Source: Prevotella melaninogenica ATCC 25845 (lineage in GTDB: Bacteria > Bacteroidota > Bacteroidia > Bacteroidales > Bacteroidaceae). From it: 64,000 nucleotides of DNA. A program made the translations under genes and the position numbers. Below, piece after piece: positions 17,904 to 26,749 of this stretch. The stretch is from NCBI RefSeq assembly GCF_000144405.1, contig NC_014371.1, positions 124,001 to 188,000 on the forward strand. Reading direction: 5' to 3'. The notes under the pieces are model-generated. The model was not told the DNA's origin. It did not search any database and saw nothing but the letters and a program-made list of their open reading frames with translations. Each line of letters starts with the position of its first letter. The first letter of the stretch is position 1.

Positions 17904-18941
17904 ATGTTATTAGACAAGATAGAAGAACTTCTCAAGGAAGTGAGTGCACTCACGGCTAAGAGTGCTGATGATGTGGAGCAACTCCGTCTGAAATACCTCA
18001 GTAAGAAAGGCGAAATCAATGCGTTGATGGGCGAGTTCCGTAATGTGGCAGCCGACCAGAAGAAGGTTGTCGGCATGAAGATTAATGAACTTAAGCAGAG
18101 TGCACAGGACAAGATTAACGAACTCAAGGACCAGCTTGAAACAAGTGAGGCACAGAGTGATGATATCGACTTGACACGTACTGCTTATCCTATTAACCTC
18201 GGTACACGTCATCCGTTGACACTTGTAAAGAACGAGATTATTGATATCTTTGCTCGTATGGGTTTCACTCTCTATCAGGGTCCAGAGATTGATGACGACC
18301 AGCATGTGTTTACTATGTTGAACTTTGCTGCTGATCATCCTGCACGTGATATGCAAGATACCTTCTTTATTGAGCGCAGCAGTACGATGGACGTTACGAA
18401 GAACGTTCTTCTCCGTAGCCACACTTCTAATGATGAGGCACACTATATGTCTACACACGAACCTCCAATCCGTGTTCTTTGCCCAGGTCGTGTATATCGT
18501 AATGAGGCTATCTCGGCTCGTGCACACTGCTTCTTCCATCAGGTAGAGGGTCTTTATGTTGATAAGAATGTTAGCTTTACCGACCTAAAGCAGGTGCTTC
18601 TCACCTTTGCTCGTGAGATGTTTGGTGCAGATACAAAGATCCGTCTTCGTCCAAGCTATTTCCCATTCACTGAGCCAAGCGCAGAGATGGATATCAGCTG
18701 TAACATCTGTGGCGGTGAGGGCTGCGGCTTCTGTAAGCACACTGGATGGGTTGAGATTCTTGGTTGTGGTATGGTTGACCCACACGACCTCGAGGCTTGT
18801 GGCATTGATTCAAGCGTATATACAGGTTATGCCTTCGGTATGGGTGTTGAGCGTATAGCCAACCTCAAGTATCGTGTAAGCGACCTCCGCCTCTTCTCTG
18901 AGAACGATACCCGCTTCCTTCGCGAGTTTGAGGGAGCGTAG
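17904..18941 (+). CDS. pheS: Phenylalanyl-tRNA synthetase alpha subunit
   Basis: The catalytic subunit of the alpha2beta2 enzyme that charges tRNA-Phe. At 345 residues it has the normal length. The N-terminal coiled coil (to about 85, LLKEVSALTAKSADDVEQLR) contacts tRNA. Class II motifs follow: GTRHPLTLVKNEI, MGFTLYQGPEIDDDQHVFTM (motif 1 region), VYRNEAISARAHCFFHQVEG (motif 2) and the C-terminal GYAFGMGVERIANLKYRVSDLR (motif 3). It carries the CNICGGEGCGFCKHTGW cysteine-rich insert common to bacterial PheS. pheT is not adjacent; the downstream region holds only repeats and a hairpin. Confidence 0.97.
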   Translation: MLLDKIEELLKEVSALTAKSADDVEQLRLKYLSKKGEINALMGEFRNVAADQKKVVGMKINELKQSAQDKINELKDQLETSEAQSDDIDLTRTAYPINLGTRHPLTLVKNEIIDIFARMGFTLYQGPEIDDDQHVFTMLNFAADHPARDMQDTFFIERSSTMDVTKNVLLRSHTSNDEAHYMSTHEPPIRVLCPGRVYRNEAISARAHCFFHQVEGLYVDKNVSFTDLKQVLLTFAREMFGADTKIRLRPSYFPFTEPSAEMDISCNICGGEGCGFCKHTGWVEILGCGMVDPHDLEACGIDSSVYTGYAFGMGVERIANLKYRVSDLRLFSENDTRFLREFEGA

Positions 18942-19040
18942 TGTTGGGTGAAAGGTGTTAAGTGTTAGGTGTTGATGGGCACTTAGGTGTTGGGTGTTTG
19001 ATGATGGGTGTTGATGATTTGCCCTTTCTATACTTAACAT
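18942..19040. repeat. G/T-rich GGTGTTGATG low-complexity tail after pheS
   Basis: Degenerate repeats of GGTGTTAAG, GGTGTTGATGG and GGTGTTGGGTG begin right at the pheS stop codon. The complementary-strand version follows the exonuclease gene at 19488-19599. Confidence 0.7.
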
Positions 19041-19094
19041 CTTTGAAATATACGCTGTAAAAGATAAAAAACTTTATAGATTTTGATAATAAGT

Positions 19095-19140
19095 AATGGG
19101 TGTTGATGAAGTTTTAAACAATTCATCAACACCCATTTTC
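19095..19140 (+). terminator. 16-bp perfect hairpin downstream of pheS
   Basis: AATGGGTGTTGATGAA pairs exactly with TTCATCAACACCCATT and is followed by TTCGTTTC. It is a likely pheS terminator that shares the GGTGTTGATG word of the surrounding repeat. Confidence 0.6.
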
Positions 19141-19303
19141 GTTTCTATATATTCTGCTTAATGGTCCGTCTTTTATAACGGATAACCCCAAATCTATCAG
19201 ATGTTTCTCACTCCCTAAGGCTATTCTAACTTCTTTCTAACAGCATATACCATTCGTATCAACAATGTTCTTTTATGTAGTCATTGTCTAATAAGATTAC
19301 TAT

Positions 19304-19360
19304 TAAGCCTTAACACTATATGTGCGGAGCCTTAACACAACACGTGCGGGGGCTCTGTAC
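19304..19360. repeat. REP-like repeat, copy 2
   Basis: It contains CCTTAACACTATATGTGCGG and CCTTAACACAACACGTGCGG in tandem, in the same family as 11153-11211 and 30537-30600. The neighbouring 19399-19463 repeats CTTTATATAAAGAC twice. No gene is supported between 18942 and 19599. Confidence 0.65.
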
Positions 19361-19487
19361 GTTCGTTGAAGAGGGGTGCGAGCCTTATTCTTGACATCCT
19401 CTTTATATAAAGACGATGATGACTTTATTAAATATAATGGTGACTTTATATAAAGACTATGAAGACAAACCCTCTCGAAAAAGCCCA

Positions 19488-19599
19488 TCATAGTTATCAC
19501 CAACACCTCTTACGTAGCATATCATCACCACCTAATATCCACCACCTACCACCCAAGTGATCATCATCACCTAACATCCAACACCTATCACCCACCACC
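19488..19599. repeat. C/A-rich CATCACCACC low-complexity tail after the exonuclease gene
   Basis: Units such as TCACCAACACC, CCACCACCTACCACC and CATCCAACACC run up to the 3-prime end of the exonuclease gene. Read on that gene's strand it is the same G/T-rich repeat that follows pheS. Confidence 0.7.
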
Positions 19600-20091
19600 C
19601 TATAATATTTCACGTGCTATCCACGCACAAGCTTCCGCATCAGCGAGGGCGTGATGGTGGTCGGTTAGTTCATAGCCACAGGCAGAAGAAACCGTTTGTA
19701 ACTGATGGTCGGGGAGGTGAGGGAAGTGGCGTCGTGCAGCCTTCAGTGTATCAAGAAACTCATAATCAGGGTAATCCATTTGGTAGGTATAGAAGGAAGC
19801 CTTCAGACAAGATTTGTCGAAAGATGCGTTATGGGCCACAAGTGGTAAGCCTTCAATCATAGGCTCTATCTGCTTCCATACCTCACAGAATACGGGTGCG
19901 CCGTCAGTATCTGCACACGTAAGCCCATGCACCTGCGTACATCGCCAATGATAGTAATTCGGTTCGGGCTGTATAAGCGAATAGAAACTGTCAACAATCT
20001 CTCCTCCTCTTACTATCACCACGCCCACCGAGCATACACTACATCGTTCAAAGTTAGCTGTCTCAAAGTCAATCGCTGCAAAATCCTGCAT
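19600..20091 (-). CDS. DnaQ-like DEDDh 3'-5' exonuclease
   Basis: A 163-residue stand-alone exonuclease of the DnaQ/epsilon type. ExoI is AAIDFETAN (Asp8, Glu10), ExoII is PLVAHNASFDKSCL, and ExoIII is DHHHALADAEACAW with the expected His and Asp. It lacks any polymerase or BRCT domain, so it fits the small nuclease group seen in Bacteroidota rather than a replicase proofreading subunit with a C-terminal tail. It converges on pheS across a repeat-filled gap and lies near a helicase with an exonuclease domain of the same superfamily at 20856. Confidence 0.88.
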   Translation of the reverse strand: MQDFAAIDFETANFERCSVCSVGVVIVRGGEIVDSFYSLIQPEPNYYHWRCTQVHGLTCADTDGAPVFCEVWKQIEPMIEGLPLVAHNASFDKSCLKASFYTYQMDYPDYEFLDTLKAARRHFPHLPDHQLQTVSSACGYELTDHHHALADAEACAWIAREIL

Positions 20092-20176
20092 AGTTTCTTT
20101 ATGAATTTGTTAGTTGTTTGCTACATCTTAGATCTATAGATGAGGCTCTATGTTTGTTTAGACAAAGTCTTTTTGT

Positions 20177-20698
20177 TCATTCTTGACAACCATAATAGTC
20201 ATAATACATATCCCATAAGGTATCGGAAAAACCCCAACCACATTGTGTTGAATTAAGCATACTTTCAATTCTCTGTCTGAAATGTTCCTCAAGGTTATGG
20301 TCGGAAATATGCTTCAAGGCTTTCTCAAAATTCGTTTCTAATGTAGTATAATACTGTTCCCACATATCACCGAAGGTCATTGTGTATTCACATCCCAACT
20401 CTATATAGTAAAGCATTAGATCTCCAAGACTGATGGCATTAGCTTTCAACTTCTTGAAGTCGGAGATTGCCTTGCGGCAAGTTGCAAATGAAGGCTTATC
20501 AGAAAAGCCTCGATCAGGGAAGAATTCGTTGCGAATAATCTTTTTATACTTTTCCAATGCAGCGCTATAATCAGGTGTAAGATACATTTCCAGATACATC
20601 TTCGCTTCTGCACTTGCATCATACAGACTCAACACAAGGTTTATTACGTCTTCCTTAGGTAGTACTGCCAGATGCTTCTTTAGTTTTAATTTGGTCAT
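20177..20698 (-). CDS. DUF6155-like protein
   Basis: A 173-residue, mostly helical soluble protein. Its opening, LKKHLAVLPKEDVINLVLSLYDAS, and the FFPDRG and DFKKLKA segments match the uncharacterised DUF6155 pattern as I remember it. No catalytic motif is visible. It is divergent from the helicase gene at 20856, and each has its own promoter. A role linked to the helicase is only suggested by adjacency. Confidence 0.6.
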   Translation of the reverse strand: MTKLKLKKHLAVLPKEDVINLVLSLYDASAEAKMYLEMYLTPDYSAALEKYKKIIRNEFFPDRGFSDKPSFATCRKAISDFKKLKANAISLGDLMLYYIELGCEYTMTFGDMWEQYYTTLETNFEKALKHISDHNLEEHFRQRIESMLNSTQCGWGFSDTLWDMYYDYYGCQE

Positions 20699-20750
20699 AT
20701 CAGAGTCCTCTCCACATTAGTGTTTGTTGTTAACATAAAGTTGCTACGCA

Positions 20751-20758
20751 CAAAGTTA
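20751..20758 (-). promoter_or_regulatory. Promoter -7 element of the DUF6155-like gene
   Basis: The minus strand reads TAACTTTG about 53 bases upstream of the start codon, matching the Bacteroidales consensus. Confidence 0.55.
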
Positions 20759-20812
20759 CAACTTTATTTCTATTCTTTTAACTTGATAACGAGTTATTTC
20801 CAATCTTTTTCT

Positions 20813-20820
20813 TACTTTTG
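20813..20820 (+). promoter_or_regulatory. Promoter -7 element of the helicase-exonuclease gene
   Basis: TACTTTTG precedes GCAGGAG, 35 bases upstream of the ATG at 20856. Confidence 0.5.
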
Positions 20821-20855
20821 CAGGAGAAGCATCTACTGCTATAAAAATACTTTCT

Positions 20856-23546
20856 ATGGAGGCAAATAATTACACACCAAGTTTAGATAAATATCAAGTT
20901 CCTGTTGTTGAGGCAAGTCAGGGATATCATCTTGTGCTGGCATCACCGGGATGTGGTAAGACACATATCCTCGCAGAGAGGATAAGATACGCACGAGAAA
21001 GGGGTGTGAAGTATGAGGATATGCTCTGTCTTACATTCACCAACCGTGCTGCAAGAGAGATGACCAACCGTATTCAGAAGGTGGTGGGAGGTGATTTCTC
21101 TGAACTAATGGTGGGTAATGTGCATCGTTTTTGTTCTAAGTTCCTTTTTGAGCAGGGTAGGATCCCAGCTGATTCTGCCATTATTGACGACGAAGAGGCG
21201 GTGAGTATTATCGCTGATTATCGCAATGAAGATGAAGAAGGAGTAACAAGAGACTTCAACCGATACAAAGGTTATCAGACGATTATCTTCTTTCAGCATT
21301 TCATCTATCAGATGGAACACCAGCATCCATGGAAGTATTACCTCCATCCAGAGAGTTTCACGGATGATGATCGAGAAGCTGTAAAGCATATCTGTGCCTC
21401 ACAAAAGATAGAATATGACGAGCAGGCAGTAGTGAATATCTATCATCATGCACAGGAATATATGGACGAAGCGAATGCACCCGGGCTTGACGGAAAGACA
21501 GCAGATAGGATTCGTGTACTTCTTTGGAAGATGTATTACGCTAATTGTTATGCCCGATACAAGGAGGAGAATCACCTCTTTGACTTTGAAGACTTGCTCC
21601 TCTATACATACGATATCTATCGTTCTGACCCTACCTGCAAGCGTTATCCATGGATACAGGTCGATGAAGTGCAGGATCTTAATGGTATGCAGCTTGCTAT
21701 TATCGACTTACTGACAGCAGAAGACAACCCGATGGTGATGTACTTAGGCGACGAACAGCAGGCTATCTTCTCTTTTATGGGGGCGAAAGTGGAGACACTA
21801 ACCCTCTTGAAGATGCGCTGTAAGGGTAATATTCATCATCTGCAGCGTAACCACCGTTCACCAAAATATCTACTTGACGTCTTTAATGACTACGCAGAAA
21901 AGCAACTGAAGATAGACCGCGAACTACTCCCTCTTTCCGATAATGACACTAAGGCTACGTCGGGAGACTTGAGAATCATACATAGTAGTACGATAGAAGC
22001 CGAACACAAGGATATTACCACTGAGGCACTCTCCCTTTACGAGCAGAATAAGGAGGAGCGTACAGCCGTCATCGTTAGTGCTAATTCGGATGCTGATCGT
22101 ATCAGTGAAGCTATGACGGAAGCAGGGCTGACCCACTTTAAGGTGTCTGGTCGCGACCTCTTCGATACACCAGATGTCAAGCTATTGTTGGCTCATTTGA
22201 GTGTACTCTCTAATGAACATAATTCTATTGCGTGGACACGTATCATGAAAGGGGTGCGTGCCTTCCCTTCTCATGCCCTTGCTCGCCGATTTAATTGGAA
22301 GCTAAAGCAGTTGGCACTGTCGCCATCCGACTTTCTTCTTTACCCCGAAAGCTGTTACACAGCAGAGTTTCTTCGTGCCTACAACGAGGAAGAAATTGTT
22401 GTATTCGATACTGAAACAACAGGCTTGAATGTCTTTCAAGATGATATTATAGAGATTGCTGCCATCCGAATCAAGGGTGGGGAAGTGGTTGGCGAACCGC
22501 TTGACCTCTACATAGAGACCGATAAACCGATTCTACCAATGCTCGGTGATAAGGAGAATCCGATGTATGCTATCTATCATGAGAAGATGTCTACTGGCGA
22601 ATTACTCTCTCCCTCTGATGCCTTACGACGTTTCCTTGCCTACGTTGGGACCAGTCCTATCCTTGGTCATAACGCCAACTATGATTACAACATATTGGAC
22701 AATAATCTGCAACGTTACTGCAATGACACGATGCAGGCACATGATATTCGTTGCTTCGACTCGCTCAAACTGATAAGACTATTGGCTCCGAGCCTTCATT
22801 CTTATAAGTTGGAAAGCCTGCTCGAGACCTTCCAGTTGGCGGGTGTTAATAGTCATCAGGCAATTGATGATGTGAAGGCAACAGTCAGTCTTGTACGCCT
22901 CTGTGCTGAGAAAGCACGTGAGAAGCAAGCACAACAAGAGGCTTTCATCCACCATCCGAAGGTGAAACCATTTGCCAATGTGCTGCGTAGCAATTATGGC
23001 GAACGCTATCGAGAGGCTGTTAACCGACTTTATCAGCTATCAACCGACCATGAGCCAGCCCTTGTCAGCGAGCTCTCCGCTGCTTATAACGCCTTTCATT
23101 CCGATGGTTTAATCAATGATATTCCCCGATTAGACTATATCCTCCGTTATCTCCGCATAGACATGCTGACGGATGAACCAGTAGCTAATGCCCTTGCACC
23201 ACAACTCTCGCAGTACATAATGGATATTAATACGCTGAAGGAAGCCGACTTCTGTAACAGTAAGAGTATTCTTGAGCGTATCTATGTGACGACTGTTCAT
23301 AAGGCAAAGGGACTGGAGTTTGATAATGTTATCATCTTTGATGCAGCCGATGGACGCTACCCGAACGCCTATAACAAGACGAAACAGCAGGACGAGGAAG
23401 ACGCTCGTAAGTTCTATGTTGCCATGTCACGCGCTAAGCGTAGGCTGTTCATCGCCTATGCCCTGCAGATGGTCGATCGCCACGGAAGGGTTTTCAATCG
23501 TGAATTAACGCCCCTAATGGATAGTATTCAAAAGTATTTTAATTAG
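20856..23546 (+). CDS. UvrD-like helicase with embedded DEDDh exonuclease
   Basis: An 896-residue superfamily 1A helicase. Motif I is PGCGKT (31-36), motif Ia is LTFTNRAAREM, motif II is VDEVQDLN (near 270), and motif III is GDEQQAIFSFMGA. The helicase core is interrupted at about residues 514-690 by a complete DnaQ-type exonuclease: FDTETTG (ExoI), ILGHNANYDYNIL (ExoII) and HQAIDDVKATV (ExoIII). Motif V (TTVHKAKGLEFDNV) and motif VI (FYVAMSRAKRRLF) follow after it. The exonuclease sits between the second RecA-like half's first part and motif V, in the 2A/2B region. It is therefore a single-chain helicase-nuclease and could act in DNA end resection or repair. It is not AddAB or RecBCD, as no RecB nuclease domain is seen. 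Confidence 0.9.
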   Translation: MEANNYTPSLDKYQVPVVEASQGYHLVLASPGCGKTHILAERIRYARERGVKYEDMLCLTFTNRAAREMTNRIQKVVGGDFSELMVGNVHRFCSKFLFEQGRIPADSAIIDDEEAVSIIADYRNEDEEGVTRDFNRYKGYQTIIFFQHFIYQMEHQHPWKYYLHPESFTDDDREAVKHICASQKIEYDEQAVVNIYHHAQEYMDEANAPGLDGKTADRIRVLLWKMYYANCYARYKEENHLFDFEDLLLYTYDIYRSDPTCKRYPWIQVDEVQDLNGMQLAIIDLLTAEDNPMVMYLGDEQQAIFSFMGAKVETLTLLKMRCKGNIHHLQRNHRSPKYLLDVFNDYAEKQLKIDRELLPLSDNDTKATSGDLRIIHSSTIEAEHKDITTEALSLYEQNKEERTAVIVSANSDADRISEAMTEAGLTHFKVSGRDLFDTPDVKLLLAHLSVLSNEHNSIAWTRIMKGVRAFPSHALARRFNWKLKQLALSPSDFLLYPESCYTAEFLRAYNEEEIVVFDTETTGLNVFQDDIIEIAAIRIKGGEVVGEPLDLYIETDKPILPMLGDKENPMYAIYHEKMSTGELLSPSDALRRFLAYVGTSPILGHNANYDYNILDNNLQRYCNDTMQAHDIRCFDSLKLIRLLAPSLHSYKLESLLETFQLAGVNSHQAIDDVKATVSLVRLCAEKAREKQAQQEAFIHHPKVKPFANVLRSNYGERYREAVNRLYQLSTDHEPALVSELSAAYNAFHSDGLINDIPRLDYILRYLRIDMLTDEPVANALAPQLSQYIMDINTLKEADFCNSKSILERIYVTTVHKAKGLEFDNVIIFDAADGRYPNAYNKTKQQDEEDARKFYVAMSRAKRRLFIAYALQMVDRHGRVFNRELTPLMDSIQKYFN

Positions 23547-23616
23547 GATTGAGCTATATCAAATGACTGATATAAAATAAGAAAGTAACAGATGAAACGA
23601 TACATTTTGTCTATCA

Positions 23617-23649
23617 TTTGTTTTAAAAAAGAAATAATTTGTATCTTTG
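23617..23649 (+). promoter_or_regulatory. Promoter of the SemiSWEET gene
   Basis: TTTG at 23617 and TATCTTTG at 23642 are separated by 21 bases, a complete Bacteroidales promoter, 88 bases upstream of the ATG. Confidence 0.7.
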
Positions 23650-23736
23650 TAGCGTTAGAATGAAATGTTAGATAGGTAAAGAAAAGATATAAACTAAATC
23701 TTTCTTGTATTCATAAACAAATAAAATCAGAATAAT

Positions 23737-23997
23737 ATGACAAAAGAAAAGTTCTTCACCTCTATGGGTTGGATTGGTATGGTAACATCAGTTTTAATGT
23801 ATGTATTCTACATTCCTCAGATAGAGAACAACTTAGCAGGGCAGAAGGGAACCTTCATTCAGCCATTTATGGCAGGTGTTAACTGTACCTTGTGGGTTGC
23901 TTACGGATTGTTTAAGGAGAAGCGTGATTGGCCTTTGGCGATTGCTAACACACCGGGTATCATCTTTGGTTTTGTAGCTGCTTTCACTGCATTGTAA
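23737..23997 (+). CDS. SemiSWEET family sugar transporter
   Basis: An 86-residue protein with three membrane helices. The PQ motif (YIPQIENN) ends the first helix, and the conserved NCTLWVAYG lies in the second. SemiSWEETs form dimers that equilibrate small sugars across the inner membrane. The length is that of a single triple-helix unit. It has its own promoter and terminator, so it is monocistronic. The natural substrate cannot be read from the sequence. Confidence 0.88.
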   Translation: MTKEKFFTSMGWIGMVTSVLMYVFYIPQIENNLAGQKGTFIQPFMAGVNCTLWVAYGLFKEKRDWPLAIANTPGIIFGFVAAFTAL

Positions 23998-24020
23998 GTC
24001 AAAACAATATAAAATAAGCT

Positions 24021-24058
24021 TCCTCTTCATTCTTTCGAATGAAGGGGATTTTTGTTTT
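24021..24058 (+). terminator. Terminator of the SemiSWEET gene
   Basis: CTTCATT and AATGAAG with a CTTTCG loop are followed by ATTTTTGTTTT. Confidence 0.8.
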
Positions 24059-24105
24059 ATGGCTGAAAATCAGTAGAATTACATTGTCGTTTGGGAAACA
24101 TTTAC

Positions 24106-24113
24106 TATCTTTG
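24106..24113 (+). promoter_or_regulatory. Promoter -7 element for the following lipoprotein pair
   Basis: TATCTTTG lies 49 bases before the ATG at 24162. It falls inside the longer open frame that begins at 24039, which argues that the longer start is not used. Confidence 0.5.
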
Positions 24114-24161
24114 AAGCAGGTAACAGAAGTTATTTGTGAACATAGTAAACTAACAGTAATT

Positions 24162-24731
24162 ATGCGTATGAAAAGATATCAATCAATTCTGACGTTGCTT
24201 TTCCTTTCTTTTTTAGTGGCTGCCTGTAAGATAAAAGTCGCTGATAAGGAGGAAACTACAAACGAAACAGGAACAGCAGTTGTAGTGAATCAATATCGTT
24301 TTCCTGACCAAAGAGAGCATCTAAAGGCTTTTAAGGACGACATAGTCATCATGAAATGTGAAGATTACGACTTCAACACGGCTCCAATAGGTATCGGAAA
24401 TAAGTTCTTTACGCTATTGCGTGGGTGGGTATATACCGATGGTGTCCTCTCTCATACCATAACAAGTGAGGGACTGACAGAGGGTATTTTGGTGCAAGAC
24501 TTCCCCAATTATGAGGATTTGAAAGAATATGGTGGCTATTATGTTTCAGATAAACCTTATATCAAGATGAAGCTTTATCGCACGAAGGATGCCGTTTGGT
24601 TTATGAATAAGCGGTACCCTATCGCACGAGAAAATGGTGACAGTATCTTCTCACCTTTGATGAAAAGTGAGAACGGAAGGAGTCAATCTGTATGGATTTT
24701 TGTAGGGGATATTCCGTTGAAAAACAATTAA
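24162..24731 (+). CDS. Lipoprotein of unknown function
   Basis: A 189-residue product using the start at 24162. The frame stays open back to 24039, but a promoter lies in between and the lipoprotein signal begins at MRMKRYQSIL. The lipobox is FLVAACKIK. The mature part has mixed alpha/beta character with no motif I recognise. The next lipoprotein gene follows after 9 bases, so the two are probably co-transcribed. Confidence 0.7.
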   Translation: MRMKRYQSILTLLFLSFLVAACKIKVADKEETTNETGTAVVVNQYRFPDQREHLKAFKDDIVIMKCEDYDFNTAPIGIGNKFFTLLRGWVYTDGVLSHTITSEGLTEGILVQDFPNYEDLKEYGGYYVSDKPYIKMKLYRTKDAVWFMNKRYPIARENGDSIFSPLMKSENGRSQSVWIFVGDIPLKNN

Positions 24732-24740
24732 TCGAAGCGT

Positions 24741-25253
24741 ATGAAGACTATACTACTTATCTTTTCTTGTCTCCTTCTTCTCAGTTGCACAACAGAGAAG
24801 CGAAAAGTAACAACCGTTCATTCTCCATATGATACTGTGTATGTCTACGCAAAGGATGAGACGGGACAAAAGATATACAATGTTATTTCCGAGAAGGCGG
24901 TAACAGCTAATGGAGACTCGTTATTTGGTAAGATTAGAAAAGAAGTTCCAAAGCAACTGAATGATAAAGAGTTTGAAGCCGCTAAGAGTGTCGTAAGGAA
25001 GTATATTCATAGGCATCAAGATGAGTTTCTTCCCTTTGAGTTCTATTTTCAGCAATACTTAGGTTATAAGAAAGAGGGTGTTTTAATGGCGGATGTTGCT
25101 TTATTCTCATATTATAATGTCATCTATCAAAAGGGTGTTGCTGGGATTACTCGTGAAGACTATAGGGTGAAATTCAGGTTTCTGAAAGACCTTGGGAAGG
25201 AGCGTAAGATGCTTACAATAAACTTGGATAAAGGAGTTGTTGTAAATGAATAG
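24741..25253 (+). CDS. Lipoprotein of unknown function
   Basis: A 170-residue product with a lipoprotein signal (LLLLSCTTEK; Cys near 16). A lysine-rich soluble part follows, including VVRKYIHRHQDEFLPFEFYFQQYLGYK. No domain recognised. It lies directly behind the preceding lipoprotein gene and converges on another lipoprotein gene at 25274. Confidence 0.7.
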   Translation: MKTILLIFSCLLLLSCTTEKRKVTTVHSPYDTVYVYAKDETGQKIYNVISEKAVTANGDSLFGKIRKEVPKQLNDKEFEAAKSVVRKYIHRHQDEFLPFEFYFQQYLGYKKEGVLMADVALFSYYNVIYQKGVAGITREDYRVKFRFLKDLGKERKMLTINLDKGVVVNE

Positions 25254-25273
25254 GACAATTTTAGAGTCGCCAC

Positions 25274-25633
25274 TTATCTTTTTTGCCGCACAAAGCTAAC
25301 TTCTTTGTCCTCGTACCATAACAAGCCTTTGATAGTCAGTATGCTATCGTGTAACTCCATGACTTTACAGCGGTTAGTGTCATTCTCATCATAGACTAAA
25401 AAAAGCGAGTCGTTCACAAAGTGGTAACTATTAAACCACTTGCAAGTGTCGCCTATGCCCGGGTCGTATGCAATGGTAGAATCCGTCACGTCGAGTGTTG
25501 GACGCATACCAATGTTTGTCTTTTCCACACCAACCCAATTCCCTATAAATTCTTTAGGGTAAACGGGTCCATCGTTTCTGCCGCAAGCAGCGAGCAAAAC
25601 AGACAAGAGAATAGAAAGTAAGTAGTATCTCAT
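25274..25633 (-). CDS. Small lipocalin-like lipoprotein
   Basis: A 119-residue product with the lipobox LLAACGRND (Cys near 17). The mature part starts KEFIGNWVGVEK and then shows short alternating strands. The Gly-x-Trp near the start resembles lipocalin-like Bacteroidota lipoproteins. No function can be assigned. Confidence 0.65.
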   Translation of the reverse strand: MRYYLLSILLSVLLAACGRNDGPVYPKEFIGNWVGVEKTNIGMRPTLDVTDSTIAYDPGIGDTCKWFNSYHFVNDSLFLVYDENDTNRCKVMELHDSILTIKGLLWYEDKEVSFVRQKR

Positions 25634-25816
25634 ACCTCACGAATTTACCAATATCAACAATCACGAATAAGTGCATATGTCCTAAAAGGCTGACCAAAAC
25701 AGAATTATAGTCTTTAGCCCTTTTATGTAATAAACGCCATTACCACCATAAAATTGCTTAGTAGAATGTTTTTTTTTTGATGATTACAAAAGTCGTAAAA
25801 TACTTCTTTGATATTT

Positions 25817-26060
25817 GAATTTTATTTACAAAGCATACGTACTTTCAGGCTTTAAAAGTCGAAAAAACGAGCTAAAAGGCAGCCTTTGTAAGTTGCATAG
25901 AATCAGATAGTTGCATAATAACGTTTTTAAAGGTGCTTAGTAAGACTTCAAAAGGGCGTTACTTGGACTTCAAAAGGGCATCTTTTGCAAGCCAAAAGGG
26001 CGTTAATAGGAAGCCAATTTACGCCCTTCTTGTTTGTCGCCTTAGAATTTTATTTACAAA
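25817..26060 (+). repeat. Dispersed repeat family 1, copy B, with flanking direct repeats
   Basis: The core at 25928-26034 contains AAAGGTGCTTAGTAAGACTT, CAAAAGGGCGTTACTTGG, CAAAAGGGCATCTTTTGC and AAAAGGGCGTTAATAGG. The 16-base GAATTTTATTTACAAA occurs on both sides (25817 and 26045) in direct orientation. TCAGATAGTTG precedes the core, as at copies C and D. The 25.6-26.5 kb gap otherwise holds only low-complexity sequence. Confidence 0.75.
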
Positions 26061-26194
26061 AACCATTCTTCTTGTAAACGGGAAAGAGAATTTAAAAGGC
26101 ATAATTGTGTGAAAAGCAATTGTTCTTCTGTTCTCCTATCTTAATCTAATTCAACTTTTGTTCTTAGGGTATGCTGACTTTCATTTCCCCTGCT

Positions 26195-26350
26195 TACAAG
26201 TAACTTGTTATCTTGTCTACTCGTTACCTTGTCAACAAAAGAAACGTTTTTCTGTTACTCTGTCTTTATATTCCGCCCTTCTTTTGTTTCTCTGTTACTT
26301 TGTCTTTATTTTATCCTGTCTTAATCTTACTTTGTCTCAAAGTGGTTTAG
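26195..26350. repeat. Degenerate CTTGTCTACTCGTTA / CTGTTACTTTGTC repeats
   Basis: Units such as ACTTGTTATCTTGTCTACTC, GTTACCTTGTC and GTTACTTTGTCTTTAT follow one another. The complementary words (GTTGACAAGTAAACGAG) occur at 39973-40041. The frame that crosses it is not a gene. Confidence 0.5.
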
Positions 26351-26451
26351 TTATCTTGTCTATAGTAATAGTAGTAATCATAATTATGAATTATGAATTA
26401 TGAATTCTGAATTAGATAAATTATGGTTCTGATTACCTCATGTCTATAAAC

Positions 26452-26481
26452 GAAAAAAACCGCAGGACAATGTCCTGCGGC
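26452..26481 (-). terminator. Terminator of the small lipoprotein gene
   Basis: On the minus strand CCGCAGGACATTGTCCTGCGG is followed by TTTTTTCG. It is a compact 9-bp stem. Confidence 0.85.
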
Positions 26482-26512
26482 CAATTTCTCTCTTTTTCTG
26501 TTCGTTCTCTGA

Positions 26513-26698
26513 TTACTTAACAGAGTCAGCAGCTACTGAATCAGCAGCAACAGAGTCAGCAGCAGCTGAGTCAGAGCTGAGTGAATCAACAGTTGAATCT
26601 GCTGTAGTGTCAGGGTTCTGAGCTGGCTTAGAGTTACCACCACAAGATGCGAAAGAGATAGCTGCGATAGCTACGAACATTAAAACTAATTTCTTCAT
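26513..26698 (-). CDS. Small Ser/Asp-repeat lipoprotein
   Basis: A 61-residue product. The lipobox is SFASCGGN (Cys near 19). The mature 42 residues are low complexity, ending in ADSVAADSVAADSVK repeats, which suggests an extended acidic tail. It has its own promoter and terminator, so it is a real, probably well expressed monocistronic gene. The function is unknown. Confidence 0.75.
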   Translation of the reverse strand: MKKLVLMFVAIAAISFASCGGNSKPAQNPDTTADSTVDSLSSDSAAADSVAADSVAADSVK

Positions 26699-26749
26699 TT
26701 TCTTTGCTTTTTAAATCTGTAAAACAATCATTTGTTTGTTAAAACGATG

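Noticed and set aside
19303..19506. 67-codon minus-strand open frame
   Set aside because: It runs through the REP-like repeat and the low-complexity tail.
26195..26350. CRISPR-like regular repeats
   Set aside because: The units are degenerate, unevenly spaced and without distinct spacers, and no cas gene is present.
26158..26403. 81-codon hydrophobic open frame
   Set aside because: It is translated from degenerate CTTGTCTACTC repeats, starts only with TTG, and the apparent membrane helices reflect T-rich sequence.
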